A DNA stretch of 49,711 nucleotides from a virus, in IMG/VR virus record IMGVR_UViG_3300032268_000270, positions 1 through 49,711 of that record; one strand, given 5' to 3'. The translations under genes and the position numbers were made by a program. A model generated the notes under the pieces. That model was not told the origin of the DNA. It did no database searches and was given only the letters and a program-made list of their open reading frames with translations. Shown here one piece after another: positions 28,750 through 36,885 of the stretch. The number at the start of each line of letters is the position of its first letter. The first letter of the stretch is position 1.

Positions 28750-29964
28750 TTAGAATGATGGTAAGGTTGGGTCGGTGTAATCTTTGTCTGTGAAACGTTC
28801 TTTTGTCAATGTTTCTAGTTCTAAGAATTGCATCTGAACATTTATTTGAGATGGGAAGCCATCTTTGAATGTAGTAAACTGTCCATTTGGTGAGTAGTTT
28901 ACATTCATATCCGTTAAAACGCAAGTAGAAATTCTATTTAAATGGGGATGCTCTTTGTCTCCGAAATAGTAAACAATATCAAACTCTGAAGGAAACAAGT
29001 AAAGCATTTTGTTAATAGAGTCTTGAAACTCTGGGTGCATATGATACTTAAACAGATTTATAATTCTTTTAATATTTGACGCTTCTTCTGGAGATCTTGG
29101 AGCAAACTGATAATTAAAAGAAAATCTACGAAACTCCATAGATTTAAATAATTGTTCTTTTCTTGGATTTGGTGCTGCTTTGTATAGTGATGATAACAGC
29201 CCTCTTGCTGGATTTATCTCTAAACCTTTCACAACTGCTGCTTTCGCACCAGTATTTACTGCACCTGCGCCACCTGTGGCAACTTCACCTGCTGCTCCAA
29301 AAATAGCACCAAGTTCTTCTTCACCATAAGAAGCTCTATATCCAACCTGAACCTCTTGTGGGACATGCAGCGCAATAGCTGACTTCAATCTTTTGATTTT
29401 GTTTGTTGGTTTTAATCCAGTTGCTGTCTCGAGCACTTTACCATAACCAACCTGAGCACCAGCCAAAGCACCACCCTGTACTGCTCTAGCACCAGCTGTG
29501 CCAAGTGTTCCTTTCAGGAATGTAGCAGTTCCACCCTTTGTTCCGATAGAACCTGAGTGTCTACCACCACCTTCAAGTGTACCAGCAACTGCGCCTACTG
29601 CTGCGCCACCTGTTGCTGCCGTTCCAGCAGCAGCACCGATAGATGCTTGTTTACCTTGAATCGTATTTTGTTCTGTTTTATCAACGTCTCCAACAACCTC
29701 TGCTTTCGCTTCTGTAAATACACGTGATTGGTCTGAAACATTAATATAAAAAACTACATAGTTAAGATACTTCTCATTGTAATAGTTATTTCCAGCAACC
29801 TTTGCTGCTGATGAATTAGCGTTGGAGAAAAGATCCATTGGATAATATAGATTTTCTACATTATATTTGTTGGGTTGGAACGTTTTTTCTCTACTGACCG
29901 TAGCAGTTGTTGGTGTATCAACTGCTTTTCCAGTGTTTGTTGATTGTTTTGACTGGTTTGTCAT
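28750..29964 (-). CDS. 48: Baseplate tail-tube cap gp48
   Basis: A 404-residue protein. The C-terminal 130 residues (MEFRRFSFNYQFAPRSPEEA, FPSEFDIVYYFGDKEHPH, TDMNVNYSPNGQFTTFKDGF, QINVQMQFLELETLTKERF) form a tail-tube-like domain found in gp48 and gp54 of T4-like phages. Residues about 100-200 are Gly/Ala-rich, a likely helical or flexible segment. In T4, gp48 caps the hub and starts tube growth together with gp54. It is the first gene of the minus-strand tail transcript; a late-promoter-like octamer lies 25 bases upstream. gp54 is the alternative name. Confidence 0.75.
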   Translation of the reverse strand: MTNQSKQSTNTGKAVDTPTTATVSREKTFQPNKYNVENLYYPMDLFSNANSSAAKVAGNNYYNEKYLNYVVFYINVSDQSRVFTEAKAEVVGDVDKTEQNTIQGKQASIGAAAGTAATGGAAVGAVAGTLEGGGRHSGSIGTKGGTATFLKGTLGTAGARAVQGGALAGAQVGYGKVLETATGLKPTNKIKRLKSAIALHVPQEVQVGYRASYGEEELGAIFGAAGEVATGGAGAVNTGAKAAVVKGLEINPARGLLSSLYKAAPNPRKEQLFKSMEFRRFSFNYQFAPRSPEEASNIKRIINLFKYHMHPEFQDSINKMLYLFPSEFDIVYYFGDKEHPHLNRISTCVLTDMNVNYSPNGQFTTFKDGFPSQINVQMQFLELETLTKERFTDKDYTDPTLPSF

Positions 29965-29971
29965 GCTGTTC

Positions 29972-29996
29972 CTAAATAGAAAGGTTGTTATTTATT
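29972..29996. promoter_or_regulatory. Divergent late-promoter-like motifs between gp48 and gp4
   Basis: On the plus strand CTAAATA at 29972-29978 lies about 30 bases before the gp4 ATG. On the minus strand AATAAATA (29989-29996) lies about 25 bases before the gp48 ATG and differs from the T4 late octamer TATAAATA by one base. Both divergent blocks encode virion proteins, so late transcription is expected here. Confidence 0.5.
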
Positions 29997-30006
29997 ATAT
30001 TTATTC

Positions 30007-30465
30007 ATGTTTCATCAAGGCAAATTTAGACCAAAAAATCCAAAAAAGTATATTGGAGACCCAACTAACATCATATTCAGAAGTAGTTGGGAGCTCAAGT
30101 TCATGTCTTGGGCTGATCAAAAAGAAAGTATTGTTAAATGGAGGTCAGAGGAAACGATCATACCCTATCGTTCACCGATTGATAACAAAATACATAGATA
30201 CTTTGTAGACTTTCAAATACAAGTTAGAGATAAGTCTGGTTCTCTACAAACATATTTAATAGAAATAAAACCAGAGAAACAAACAAAACCCCCTGCAAAA
30301 CAACAAAAAGTTACAAAAAAATATTTACAAGAAGTTTTGGAATGGGGTAAAAACGAAGCCAAGTGGAAAGCAGCAGAAGAATATGCTAATGATAGAAAAT
30401 GGAAATTTATAATTTTGACTGAAAACGAACTTGGCATAAAGCCATCTTGGTATAACAATAAATAG
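30007..30465 (+). CDS. 4: Head completion protein gp4
   Basis: A 152-residue protein. It shows the T4 gp4 landmarks in order: GKFRPKNPKKYIGDPTNIIF, RSSWELKFMSWAD, KWRSEETIIPYRSPIDNKIH, RYFVDFQI and YLIEIKPEKQTKPP. The pattern E...PYRSP..N..HRYFVDF...IEIKP is that of a PD-(D/E)XK/TnsA-like nuclease fold. gp4 acts after DNA packaging to stabilise the filled head before tail joining. It is the first gene of the plus-strand block. Confidence 0.93.
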   Translation: MFHQGKFRPKNPKKYIGDPTNIIFRSSWELKFMSWADQKESIVKWRSEETIIPYRSPIDNKIHRYFVDFQIQVRDKSGSLQTYLIEIKPEKQTKPPAKQQKVTKKYLQEVLEWGKNEAKWKAAEEYANDRKWKFIILTENELGIKPSWYNNK

Positions 30466-30471
30466 TAAACT

Positions 30472-31050
30472 ATGGCAAAAACACTTGAACAAATATTCAA
30501 TGACTCTGCTTACGACATTACAGCAACAAAAAAGTCGCAGCAGTGGTTCACATCACAGGTAAAGAAACTGGCTAATGTAACAACTCCCCAGAATCTGGTC
30601 AACAGTGGAACTCTAACAAATACGTTAGTTCCAGGCAGTATGTATCTGTTTTTCTATGATCCAAAAACAAAAGACACTTTACCATATTTTGATAGATTTC
30701 CTCTTGTTTTACCATACGAAAAAACACCAGATGGGTTTATGGGTTTAAATTTCCATTACCTACCACCAATCTTAAGAGTTAGACTTTTAGATAGACTTAT
30801 GATGTTTAAGACATCTAAAGAGTTGACTGAAAGAACAAGAATAAAATTTACATATGCTGTTTTGAACAATGCATCTAAATTTGCTCTGGCAAAACCATGT
30901 ATAAAAAGATACATAACTTCCCATGTAAGAAGCAAGTTTTCTTTAATTTCTTCAGAGGAATGGGTAACAGCAATGTTACTACCAGTAGAAAGATTCGTTG
31001 GTGCTACAAAAGAACAAGTCTGGAGAGATTCAAAAAGGAACGCAATCTAA
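30472..31050 (+). CDS. Conserved T4-like phage protein, probably virion or packaging
   Basis: A 192-residue protein. Features seen: an N-terminal helical part (MAKTLEQIFNDSAY), then MYLFFYDPKTKDTLPYFDRF, LVLPYEKTPDGFMGLNFHYL and PPILRVRLLDRLM. This pattern is typical of an uncharacterised protein found next to head-completion and tail genes in marine T4-like phages. It lies 6 bases after gp4 and its stop touches the start of the tube-like gene. I cannot name a function; a DNA-end or neck role is possible from position only. Confidence 0.7.
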   Translation: MAKTLEQIFNDSAYDITATKKSQQWFTSQVKKLANVTTPQNLVNSGTLTNTLVPGSMYLFFYDPKTKDTLPYFDRFPLVLPYEKTPDGFMGLNFHYLPPILRVRLLDRLMMFKTSKELTERTRIKFTYAVLNNASKFALAKPCIKRYITSHVRSKFSLISSEEWVTAMLLPVERFVGATKEQVWRDSKRNAI

Positions 31051-31647
31051 ATGGCTACATTAAACGAATTCATATCAAGAATAAAAGGCGATGGTCTTGC
31101 CAGAGAATACAGATTTGAGGTATTAATAACACCACCACTTTCTGTTTCTTCTAAAATAGGCACTACAGAAAAACTTGTGTTTTACTGTCAGTCAGCAACA
31201 ATGCCAGGAATTAACTTCTTATCAAACCCTGTGTTAACATTTGGTGAATCTAGAGAAGTAATTTACAACAGAACATTTGAGCCAGTAGAATTAGAGTTCT
31301 TAGTCAACTCTCAAATGGAAGCAAAAACATATTTCGATCAATGGTCTAACGTAATCATTGACCCAGTAACAAGATTGTCTGGTTACTATAACGATTACGT
31401 AGGAACAATCGATATCTCACAGTTACTTTATCAAGTAGGTGGGAAAGAAACGAGATATACTGTAAGGTTATATGAGGCATTCCCGAAGGCAATACAAGCA
31501 ATACAATATAGTGCTAGTTCTAAAGAACTGACTAAATTAAGAGTTTCAATACAATACAAGTATTGGGACGTAATAGAAAGACCAACTGTTGTTAGACAAA
31601 CTACGTTGGATGTTCCAAACAGTCAATCAACAGATTCACCAATCTAA
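31051..31647 (+). CDS. Tail-tube-family protein, gp54/gp19-like
   Basis: A 198-residue protein with the tail-tube fold pattern: GLAREYRFEVLITPP, LVFYCQSATMPGINF, TFGESREVIYNRTFEPVELE, YFDQWSNVI, RYTVRLYEAFPKAIQAI and a C-terminal strand IQYKYWDVIER that matches the position of the conserved DYW end in T4 gp19. Given the nearby baseplate genes, a tube initiator (gp54-like) is more likely than the main tube protein, but both have this fold. The ATG follows the previous stop without a gap. Confidence 0.7.
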   Translation: MATLNEFISRIKGDGLAREYRFEVLITPPLSVSSKIGTTEKLVFYCQSATMPGINFLSNPVLTFGESREVIYNRTFEPVELEFLVNSQMEAKTYFDQWSNVIIDPVTRLSGYYNDYVGTIDISQLLYQVGGKETRYTVRLYEAFPKAIQAIQYSASSKELTKLRVSIQYKYWDVIERPTVVRQTTLDVPNSQSTDSPI

Positions 31648-31659
31648 TAGGAGATTAAG

Positions 31660-31911
31660 ATGCGCATCGTAGCACAATATAAAGAAGATACCAAACAAAT
31701 TTTTCAAATTAGTGTTTGGCCAGAAATTCCAGATTCAGCAAAGAATTTTCTTGATATAACTGATCGTGAAGGTTCAACTGGTAACGTATCAAGTTTACTT
31801 GGGAAATATGTTATTAATGATCAAATTACAGATTCAGTAACACAGTCTGCTCCTGTTGTAGAAGCAGAACCAGTTGAAGAAACACCTGCTGAAGAACAAT
31901 CTGATGAGTAA
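31660..31911 (+). CDS. Small acidic protein, unknown
   Basis: An 83-residue protein starting MRIVAQYKEDTKQIFQISVW. The first half looks like a small beta domain; the last 20 residues are an acidic tail (VEETPAEEQSDE). A clear Shine-Dalgarno (AGGAGATTAAG) precedes the ATG. The stop overlaps the holin start by 8 bases (ATGAGTAA). No family is recognised. Confidence 0.65.
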   Translation: MRIVAQYKEDTKQIFQISVWPEIPDSAKNFLDITDREGSTGNVSSLLGKYVINDQITDSVTQSAPVVEAEPVEETPAEEQSDE

Positions 31912-32215
31912 TAACCTCGAAGACTGGATGAATCGTAAATGGCGACCAGCCATGGGTTGGATGTACATGACTGTGTGTATAACCGACTTTATTATTTATC
32001 CAGTTCTTTGGGCGATTTTTCAAAGTATAAATGGTGTTAGTCCTATTAAACCATGGGAACCATTAACTCTACAAGGTGCTGGTTTGTTTCATATGGCTAT
32101 GGGTGCTGTTCTTGGTATTGCAGCTTGGTCTCGTGGCCAAGAAAAAATTATTGCTATGACTGAAGCGAAACAAGTACCAGAAATTAAAGGAGTTCCAACA
32201 ATTGAAAATAGATGA
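31904..32215 (+). CDS. Putative holin
   Basis: A 103-residue protein. The start at 31904 (MSNNLEDWMNRK) overlaps the preceding stop, which suggests coupling. It has WRPAMGWMYMTVCITDFIIY with a first membrane segment, a second around VLWAIFQSI, and a third around GAGLFHMAMGAVLGIAAW, then a short charged tail. The RKWRPAMGW opening is typical of a three-helix phage holin family that lets the endolysin reach the wall. A late-gene position between tube and terminase genes is compatible. Family match is by eye. Confidence 0.75.
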   Translation: MSNNLEDWMNRKWRPAMGWMYMTVCITDFIIYPVLWAIFQSINGVSPIKPWEPLTLQGAGLFHMAMGAVLGIAAWSRGQEKIIAMTEAKQVPEIKGVPTIENR

Positions 32216-32612
32216 TAAATTGAGTGAGGTATTTGATATAGAAGAAGCTGAGCCAAAGAAACAAATCGTTGCTCAAGTTTTACCAGCATCGACAGGCGAT
32301 AAACTCGAAAATGACTTCGAGGCAGCAAGAAATAATCTTCATCTTCTTTTACTAGATGGACAGCAAGCATTACAGTCTGCGTTAGATGTAGCGCAGCAAA
32401 GCGAGCATCCAAGAGCATTCGAAGTTGTTGGTAATTTAATTAAGCAGTTGGCTGATATAAACCAACAACTGTTAGATTTACATCAACAGAAACAAAAACT
32501 TGATGAGCCGAAAGGCGAAGCGAAAAAACAAGTTACAAATAACAACGCTATCTTTGTGGGTAGCACAACTGATTTGAATAAACTAATTCAGAATATGGCT
32601 AAAGGAGAATAA
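32202..32612 (+). CDS. 16: Small terminase subunit gp16
   Basis: A 136-residue protein. It matches T4 gp16 (164 residues) in layout: DFEAARNNLHLLLLDGQQAL, AQQSEHPRAFEVVGNLIKQL, DINQQLLDLHQQKQ and the C-terminal NNNAIFVGSTTDLNKLIQ, the counterpart of NATVFMGSPTEL in T4. The central region is a coiled coil that forms the ring oligomer that regulates the gp17 packaging motor. It overlaps the holin by 14 bases. gp17 is not next to it, unlike T4. Confidence 0.88.
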   Translation: MKIDDKLSEVFDIEEAEPKKQIVAQVLPASTGDKLENDFEAARNNLHLLLLDGQQALQSALDVAQQSEHPRAFEVVGNLIKQLADINQQLLDLHQQKQKLDEPKGEAKKQVTNNNAIFVGSTTDLNKLIQNMAKGE

Positions 32613-32613
32613 T

Positions 32614-33321
32614 ATGGGGTTGCCAAAATATAGTTACCCAACGTACACCTTGACTGTTCCATCAAATGGAAAGTCATTAAAGTATAGACCATTTCTTGTA
32701 AAAGATGAGAAGAATCTTTTATTGTCACAACAGAGCGAAGAACTTATGTCAATGTACGAAACATTGAAAAGTGTAATAGCAAGTTGTATAGTTGATGACA
32801 CGAAAATTGAAAGTCTAGCAGTGTTTGACTTAGAGTATATCTTTACACAATTAAGATGTAAATCTATTGGCGAACAAGTAGAATTAATATTCACTTGTCA
32901 AAACGAAGAATGTAAGAAAAAAGAACCACATACTTTTGCTATTGAAGCCAAAGTAGAAAAAGTAAAAGATCATACTAACAAAATTCATTTATTTGACAAC
33001 GTTGGTATATTTATGAAGTATCCTGGAAGCGAACAGATGACGAAACTAACAAAGTCTGATATGTCTAATCCAGATGACATTATTGAGTTGATTGTTTCTT
33101 GTATAGATTATATCTACGATGACGAAGCAATCTACCACGCAAAAGAACAAAGTAAAAAAGAGTTGGTTAAGTTTGTTGAAGAATTACCTAGAAGCGCAGC
33201 AGATAAATTACGTGACTTCTTCGCAACGATACCAAAACTAAAGCAGACTGTTATGTATAAATGTAAGCACTGCGAAACAGAAAGTGCATACGACATAGAA
33301 GGAATAGAAAATTTTTTTTGA
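32614..33321 (+). CDS. 26: Baseplate hub assembly protein gp26 (T4_baseplate family)
   Basis: A 235-residue protein. The opening YTLTVPSNGKSLKYRPFLVK followed by DEKNLLLSQQS is the signature of the T4 gp26 family of hub assembly factors. It has two Cys pairs, one in FTCQNEECKK and one in YKCKHCETES, that could form a zinc ribbon. The gene ends in a run of eight T (33312-33319), and a second frame starts in the -1 register exactly there (see the gp51-like entry). T4 gp26 has 208 residues. Confidence 0.85.
   Translation: MGLPKYSYPTYTLTVPSNGKSLKYRPFLVKDEKNLLLSQQSEELMSMYETLKSVIASCIVDDTKIESLAVFDLEYIFTQLRCKSIGEQVELIFTCQNEECKKKEPHTFAIEAKVEKVKDHTNKIHLFDNVGIFMKYPGSEQMTKLTKSDMSNPDDIIELIVSCIDYIYDDEAIYHAKEQSKKELVKFVEELPRSAADKLRDFFATIPKLKQTVMYKCKHCETESAYDIEGIENFF
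33309..33318 (+). promoter_or_regulatory. Candidate -1 programmed frameshift site
   Basis: In the gp26 frame the sequence reads gaa-aat-ttt-ttt-tga. Both A-AAT-TTT (33309-33315) and T-TTT-TTT (33312-33318) fit the X-XXY-YYZ slippery rule. A slip of -1 bypasses the TGA and enters the open frame of the gp51-like protein, giving a gp26-gp51 fusion of about 297 residues. Confidence 0.5.
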
Positions 33322-33506
33322 TTTGCCTTAGTAATGACAATTTGAAAAATTATTATGAAGTAAATTTTGCCTTAATGCAGCACCATAAATATTCTGTTGA
33401 GGACCTAGAGAATATGATACCCTTTGAAAGAGAAGTGTACGTAGGAATGCTTATGAATTTTCTAGAAGAAGAAAAATTAAGAATACAAGAAAGAACTAGC
33501 AAATGA
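33318..33506 (+). CDS. 51: gp51-like baseplate hub assembly protein or frameshift extension of gp26
   Basis: An open frame of 62 codons with the pattern NYYEVNFALMQHHKYSVEDL followed by ENMIPFEREVYVGMLMNFLE, similar to small hub-assembly or tail-chaperone proteins between gp26 and the tape measure in T4-like phages. There is no ATG near the N-terminus: translation would need the TTG at 33318, which overlaps the gp26 stop, or a -1 frameshift from gp26. No Shine-Dalgarno sequence is evident for the TTG. The stop overlaps the next start by 4 bases (ATGA). Confidence 0.65.
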   Translation: MICLSNDNLKNYYEVNFALMQHHKYSVEDLENMIPFEREVYVGMLMNFLEEEKLRIQERTSK

Positions 33507-35239
33507 TAGACATCTCTGGAAGACAGTCACAGGAAACTAAACTAATTGATACTCTTGACAATTTAAAAGAGGCAATTACAGCCACATATCAAAGAAAAGT
33601 CCATGAGAGAGTTCAGGGTGGTGTGGCTGGTGCTGGTATGATGGGTTCTTCATTTTTCGATACGTTAGGACTAAGCGGAATCGCAAAAAATTACAAAGAA
33701 AAGGCTGAGATAAAAGAAAAAGATCGTGTTGAAAAAGAGTCTTTCGTACAAGATTTCCAAGATAATAGCGAAGCTGGTAAGGTATTATCAACATCTACAG
33801 CAAGAGCAGTTGCTGAAGAGATGTTCAAACAGAAGAAACAAACCGATTCTACTACAACAGAAGATGAAATTGAAGCGAACGAAACTAGAGAAAAGCAATT
33901 AGAAGTTCAACAAAAAACAAGTTCAGATATCACTGACCTCTATGTCATCACAGACGACCACTTTAAGAAAACAGACAAATACCAGAAAGATTCAATAAAA
34001 TTATTAGAAGCAATTGCTGAGACTGGTGCTGGTGGTGGTAAAGGTTTACTTGGTACTGTCGCTGATTTAGCTGGAAGTTTTGGAGGTCGTGGTGGTGCGG
34101 GAACTGCAGGAAAGGTTGGTAAACTTGCAGGAATGGCTGGCAAACTTGGTTCAGTCGCAAAAGTTGGTGGTGGTTTATTAGCTGTTGGTACTGCTGCTTA
34201 TGACGCATACGGCGATTATAGCGAAGCAGATAGAAAAGTTCAGGCTGGTGAGATTACAAAACAAGAAGGACAAGTTGAAAAAGGCAAGGCAGTTGGTGGT
34301 GGTATTGGTGCTGCTGGTGGTGCTTTAGCTGGAGCAAAAGCAGGTGCTGCTTTAGGCACATTCCTTGGACCTGCAGGAACAGTAGTCGGTGGTTTACTTG
34401 GTGGAGCAGCAGGTTATATTGGTGGTAAGTGGCTTGGTAAAAAAGCAGGTGGTGGTGCTGTTTCTGGATATCAAGCTGTAACTGGAACTGGAGCACCAGA
34501 AGCACCAGCCCCAGTCGCTCAACAAATGCAACCTGTCGCTACTCAATCTGAACAAATTGATGCAAGAAAAAAAATAGTAGAAGCAAAAAGAGAATCTTTT
34601 AAAAAGCCAGAACCAGTTGTTGAACAACCCAAAACAGTAACACCTGTTACAGAAGCTGCTGTTAGTCCAATGGCAAACAAAACTAGAATGTCAGCAAGTG
34701 CTTCGCAACCTGCCTCGCCAGCGTTAGTAAGTAAAGCAGCTCCTGCGCCAGCTGCAGTAGCGCAAGCAGAACCGATGGTTGAGAAACCTGTTACTGCTGA
34801 TGGTGAAACATATGACAATCGTTCTGCTCTGACTGGTTTCACAAAAGAATATCTACAAGGTATTGTCGATGGAAAGATTTCTGGTGCGCCAATTAGTAAC
34901 AAGCAAGCAGAAGATTATCTTTCGAAGATCCAACCTGGACAAGCAGGGTATAAAAAGAAAATGATGAGAGGTAGACCTGTTGGTGAAATAACACCACCAA
35001 CACCGCTGCCAGCTGAACCTGCTCCTTCTGGGCAAGCAGGTGACTTGAGCGCAAAACGTAGTGAATTAATGGACGCAGAATCAGCTGCATCATCTCAGGC
35101 GACAACAAACAATACAGTTGTTGCACCAAGAACAACAAATGTTATAAACAATAGTACAACATCTGGTGAACCAAAGTCACCAAGAAACTCAGAATCAACA
35201 TACCAGAAGTACGCAGAAAGAAGATTCTATCCAGCTTAA
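33503..35239 (+). CDS. Tape-measure / hub protein candidate, gp29-like
   Basis: A 578-residue protein, close to T4 gp29 (590), placed after gp26 and gp51 as hub genes are. Residues about 60-180 are charged helices; about 175-320 are Gly/Ala-rich hydrophobic stretches (GGGIGAAGGALAGAKAGAAL, GTVVGGLLGGAAGYIGGKWL) like the membrane-active segments of tape measures; about 330-550 are Pro/Ala-rich and disordered. It ends ...ESTYQKYAERRFYPA. Tape measures set tail length and are often preceded by frameshifted chaperones, which fits. I do not see residue-level similarity to T4 gp29, so the name rests on size, composition and position. Confidence 0.6.
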   Translation: MIDISGRQSQETKLIDTLDNLKEAITATYQRKVHERVQGGVAGAGMMGSSFFDTLGLSGIAKNYKEKAEIKEKDRVEKESFVQDFQDNSEAGKVLSTSTARAVAEEMFKQKKQTDSTTTEDEIEANETREKQLEVQQKTSSDITDLYVITDDHFKKTDKYQKDSIKLLEAIAETGAGGGKGLLGTVADLAGSFGGRGGAGTAGKVGKLAGMAGKLGSVAKVGGGLLAVGTAAYDAYGDYSEADRKVQAGEITKQEGQVEKGKAVGGGIGAAGGALAGAKAGAALGTFLGPAGTVVGGLLGGAAGYIGGKWLGKKAGGGAVSGYQAVTGTGAPEAPAPVAQQMQPVATQSEQIDARKKIVEAKRESFKKPEPVVEQPKTVTPVTEAAVSPMANKTRMSASASQPASPALVSKAAPAPAAVAQAEPMVEKPVTADGETYDNRSALTGFTKEYLQGIVDGKISGAPISNKQAEDYLSKIQPGQAGYKKKMMRGRPVGEITPPTPLPAEPAPSGQAGDLSAKRSELMDAESAASSQATTNNTVVAPRTTNVINNSTTSGEPKSPRNSESTYQKYAERRFYPA

Positions 35240-35251
35240 TGTGAGGTTAAT

Positions 35252-35833
35252 ATGTTAGCAGAAATAAAGTATGAATTAAATTTTTTCTCAGATAGTGAAT
35301 GTGATAGTATCATAAAACATTGTCTGGAGTTTCCTCTTGAGAGATCTAAGTTTGGATATCCCCCAAACGCATTAATCGATACAACGAAAAGAATTTCTAA
35401 GTTTGTGAGATTAGATAACAATGATCCATTCTTAAAGAACTTTGCGTTTAATCGTATAACAGAATATGTTAAAAGCGCAAACGAGGAAATATTCCTTTTT
35501 GATGTTGATTATAGTAGGGTCTTTATAAACTTCGTTGTTTTTGATGGTGACGAAAAGGGATTCGTTACTAGACACCAAAGTGTTAATTGGATATCGGATT
35601 CATTTCAAAACAAATTATACGCAACAATCAATCTATCAAATCCAGAATCATTCGAAGGTGGTGAAAATAGATTCGCCTTTGGAACTAAAGACGAGTTACC
35701 AAGAAGATTAGAATCAAGGGGACAAGGAACATTAATGTGTTTCCCTTGCTTTAGATACTTCGAAACCATACCAGTCCTGAGTGGAAAAAAATATATACTA
35801 GAATTTTTCTACAGAGGTCCACACTGGAAATAA
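35252..35833 (+). CDS. Degenerate 2OG-Fe(II) oxygenase-fold protein
   Basis: A 193-residue protein with the double-stranded beta-helix layout of phage prolyl-4-hydroxylase-like oxygenases: FVVFDGDEKGFVTRHQSVNW, LYATINLSNPESFEGGENRF, RGQGTLMCFPCF and PVLSGKKYILEFFYRGP. The usual HxD...H iron triad is not intact: H108 is present, the Asp position holds S110, and the distal His position holds F170. K179/K180 stand where the 2OG-binding Arg normally lies. This suggests a protein that lost or changed its chemistry and may be structural. It is the last gene of the plus-strand block, 12 bases after the tape-measure candidate. Confidence 0.7.
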   Translation: MLAEIKYELNFFSDSECDSIIKHCLEFPLERSKFGYPPNALIDTTKRISKFVRLDNNDPFLKNFAFNRITEYVKSANEEIFLFDVDYSRVFINFVVFDGDEKGFVTRHQSVNWISDSFQNKLYATINLSNPESFEGGENRFAFGTKDELPRRLESRGQGTLMCFPCFRYFETIPVLSGKKYILEFFYRGPHWK

Positions 35834-35863
35834 AAAAAGGGAGCCGAAGCTCCCTTTCTTTTT
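35830..35863. terminator. Bidirectional intrinsic terminator
   Basis: A 9-bp stem AAAGGGAGC / GCTCCCTTT (35836-35844 and 35849-35857) with a CGAA loop (TTCG on the other strand), followed by CTTTTT on the plus strand and, on the minus strand, by a T run (TTTTTTTA). It separates the convergent plus-strand late block and the gp32 gene. Confidence 0.9.
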
Positions 35864-36773
35864 ACTCATTCGCGAGTTTTTGGAAGTAAGACATATCGTC
35901 TTCTTCTTCTTCCCCAACAGGTTTAGCTGTCTTTGGAACTAGAGCAGGTTTACTAGCACGAACAGGTGCCTCTGCTTCTGATTCTTCATCTGCCATAGCA
36001 GCAGCAGTAGTAACTGCGCCACCACCAGAAAGAACCATTTCTAGTTTACGCTTCAATTCATCATAAGATTTGAAGTTGTTTTTGTCAGTAAACTCTGACA
36101 ATTTATTTTGCTTAGAAACAATAGCAAGAAGTTTTTCTTCATCGCCAGCGAATAGTGCGCTTGGTTCAGCAAAAACAGATTGGTCATAGTTAGAATAACC
36201 ATCTACTTTACGCATGCGAAGTTTAAAGTCAGCACCTTCCCAAAGATCAAAAACCAATACTGGCTTCTCGTCCTCGAAAGTTGGCTTCGCTTTATCCATA
36301 ATCTTGTCAAAAATTTTCTTACCAAACTTAAACAAGAACACTTTACCATTGTTCTCTGGTTTAGCAGGATCATTGACAACAAGAATGTTCATGATATATG
36401 TCAACTTACGCTTTTGCTTGCGAGCAATTTCTTTATTTGCTTCAGAACCACTGTTCCACAGGCGAGAGTTAAGTTCGCCTACTGGATCATTTTCACCAAG
36501 AGTAGTCAAACTATTCTCGATATACCATTTACCAGTTGGACCTTGGAAACTGTGATTAAAAATACGAACCCAAGGAAACTCATCACCTTCTACACGTGGT
36601 AGAAAGCGAATGGTTGCTGTACCATTACCTGCTTTGTCAGCAGTCAATTTCCAGAATCGGTCGTCTTCGTAGGATTTTGTATCGCCACCAGAAGGTTTGG
36701 CGATTTTGTCAAACTCTCCTAGAATTTTAGAGAAGTCGGTTTGACGTGATTTGCGTAGTGTTTGAATATCCAT
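35862..36773 (-). CDS. 32: Single-stranded DNA-binding protein gp32
   Basis: A 303-residue protein. T4 gp32 landmarks: the N-terminal LAST-like cooperativity region, WKLTADKAGNGTATIRFLPR, PWVRIFNHSFQGPTGKWYIE, SRLWNSGSEANKEIARKQKR, KLTYIMNILVVNDPAKPENN, KVFLFKFGKKIFDKI, then an acidic C-terminus ending DDMSYFQKLANE, which in T4 recruits replication partners. T4 zinc ligands (H64, C77, C87, C90) are not conserved: the protein has the His in FNHSF but no Cys in the ENSLTTLGENDPVGE stretch. It binds ssDNA during replication and recombination. The start has AAAGGA 8 bases upstream and a TATAAATA octamer further upstream. Confidence 0.95.
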   Translation of the reverse strand: MDIQTLRKSRQTDFSKILGEFDKIAKPSGGDTKSYEDDRFWKLTADKAGNGTATIRFLPRVEGDEFPWVRIFNHSFQGPTGKWYIENSLTTLGENDPVGELNSRLWNSGSEANKEIARKQKRKLTYIMNILVVNDPAKPENNGKVFLFKFGKKIFDKIMDKAKPTFEDEKPVLVFDLWEGADFKLRMRKVDGYSNYDQSVFAEPSALFAGDEEKLLAIVSKQNKLSEFTDKNNFKSYDELKRKLEMVLSGGGAVTTAAAMADEESEAEAPVRASKPALVPKTAKPVGEEEEDDMSYFQKLANE

Positions 36774-36847
36774 CGTATTTTCCTTTGTATAAAAATGTAT
36801 TAAATGTATAAGTTTTGTCGTATGTCACAATAGTCATGATATACAAC

Positions 36848-36855
36848 TATTTATA
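36848..36855 (-). promoter_or_regulatory. T4-type late promoter octamer before gp32
   Basis: The minus strand reads TATAAATA, an exact match to the T4 late consensus, about 75 bases upstream of the gp32 start. Nothing else in this short intergenic stretch is coding. Confidence 0.6.
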
Positions 36856-36885
36856 ATACCTTACCTTTTAATTTTTGTAAAGTTA

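Noticed and set aside
33318-33506. A normal ATG-started gp51 gene
   Set aside because: No in-frame ATG with a ribosome site exists in its N-terminal part; TTG initiation or frameshifting is required.
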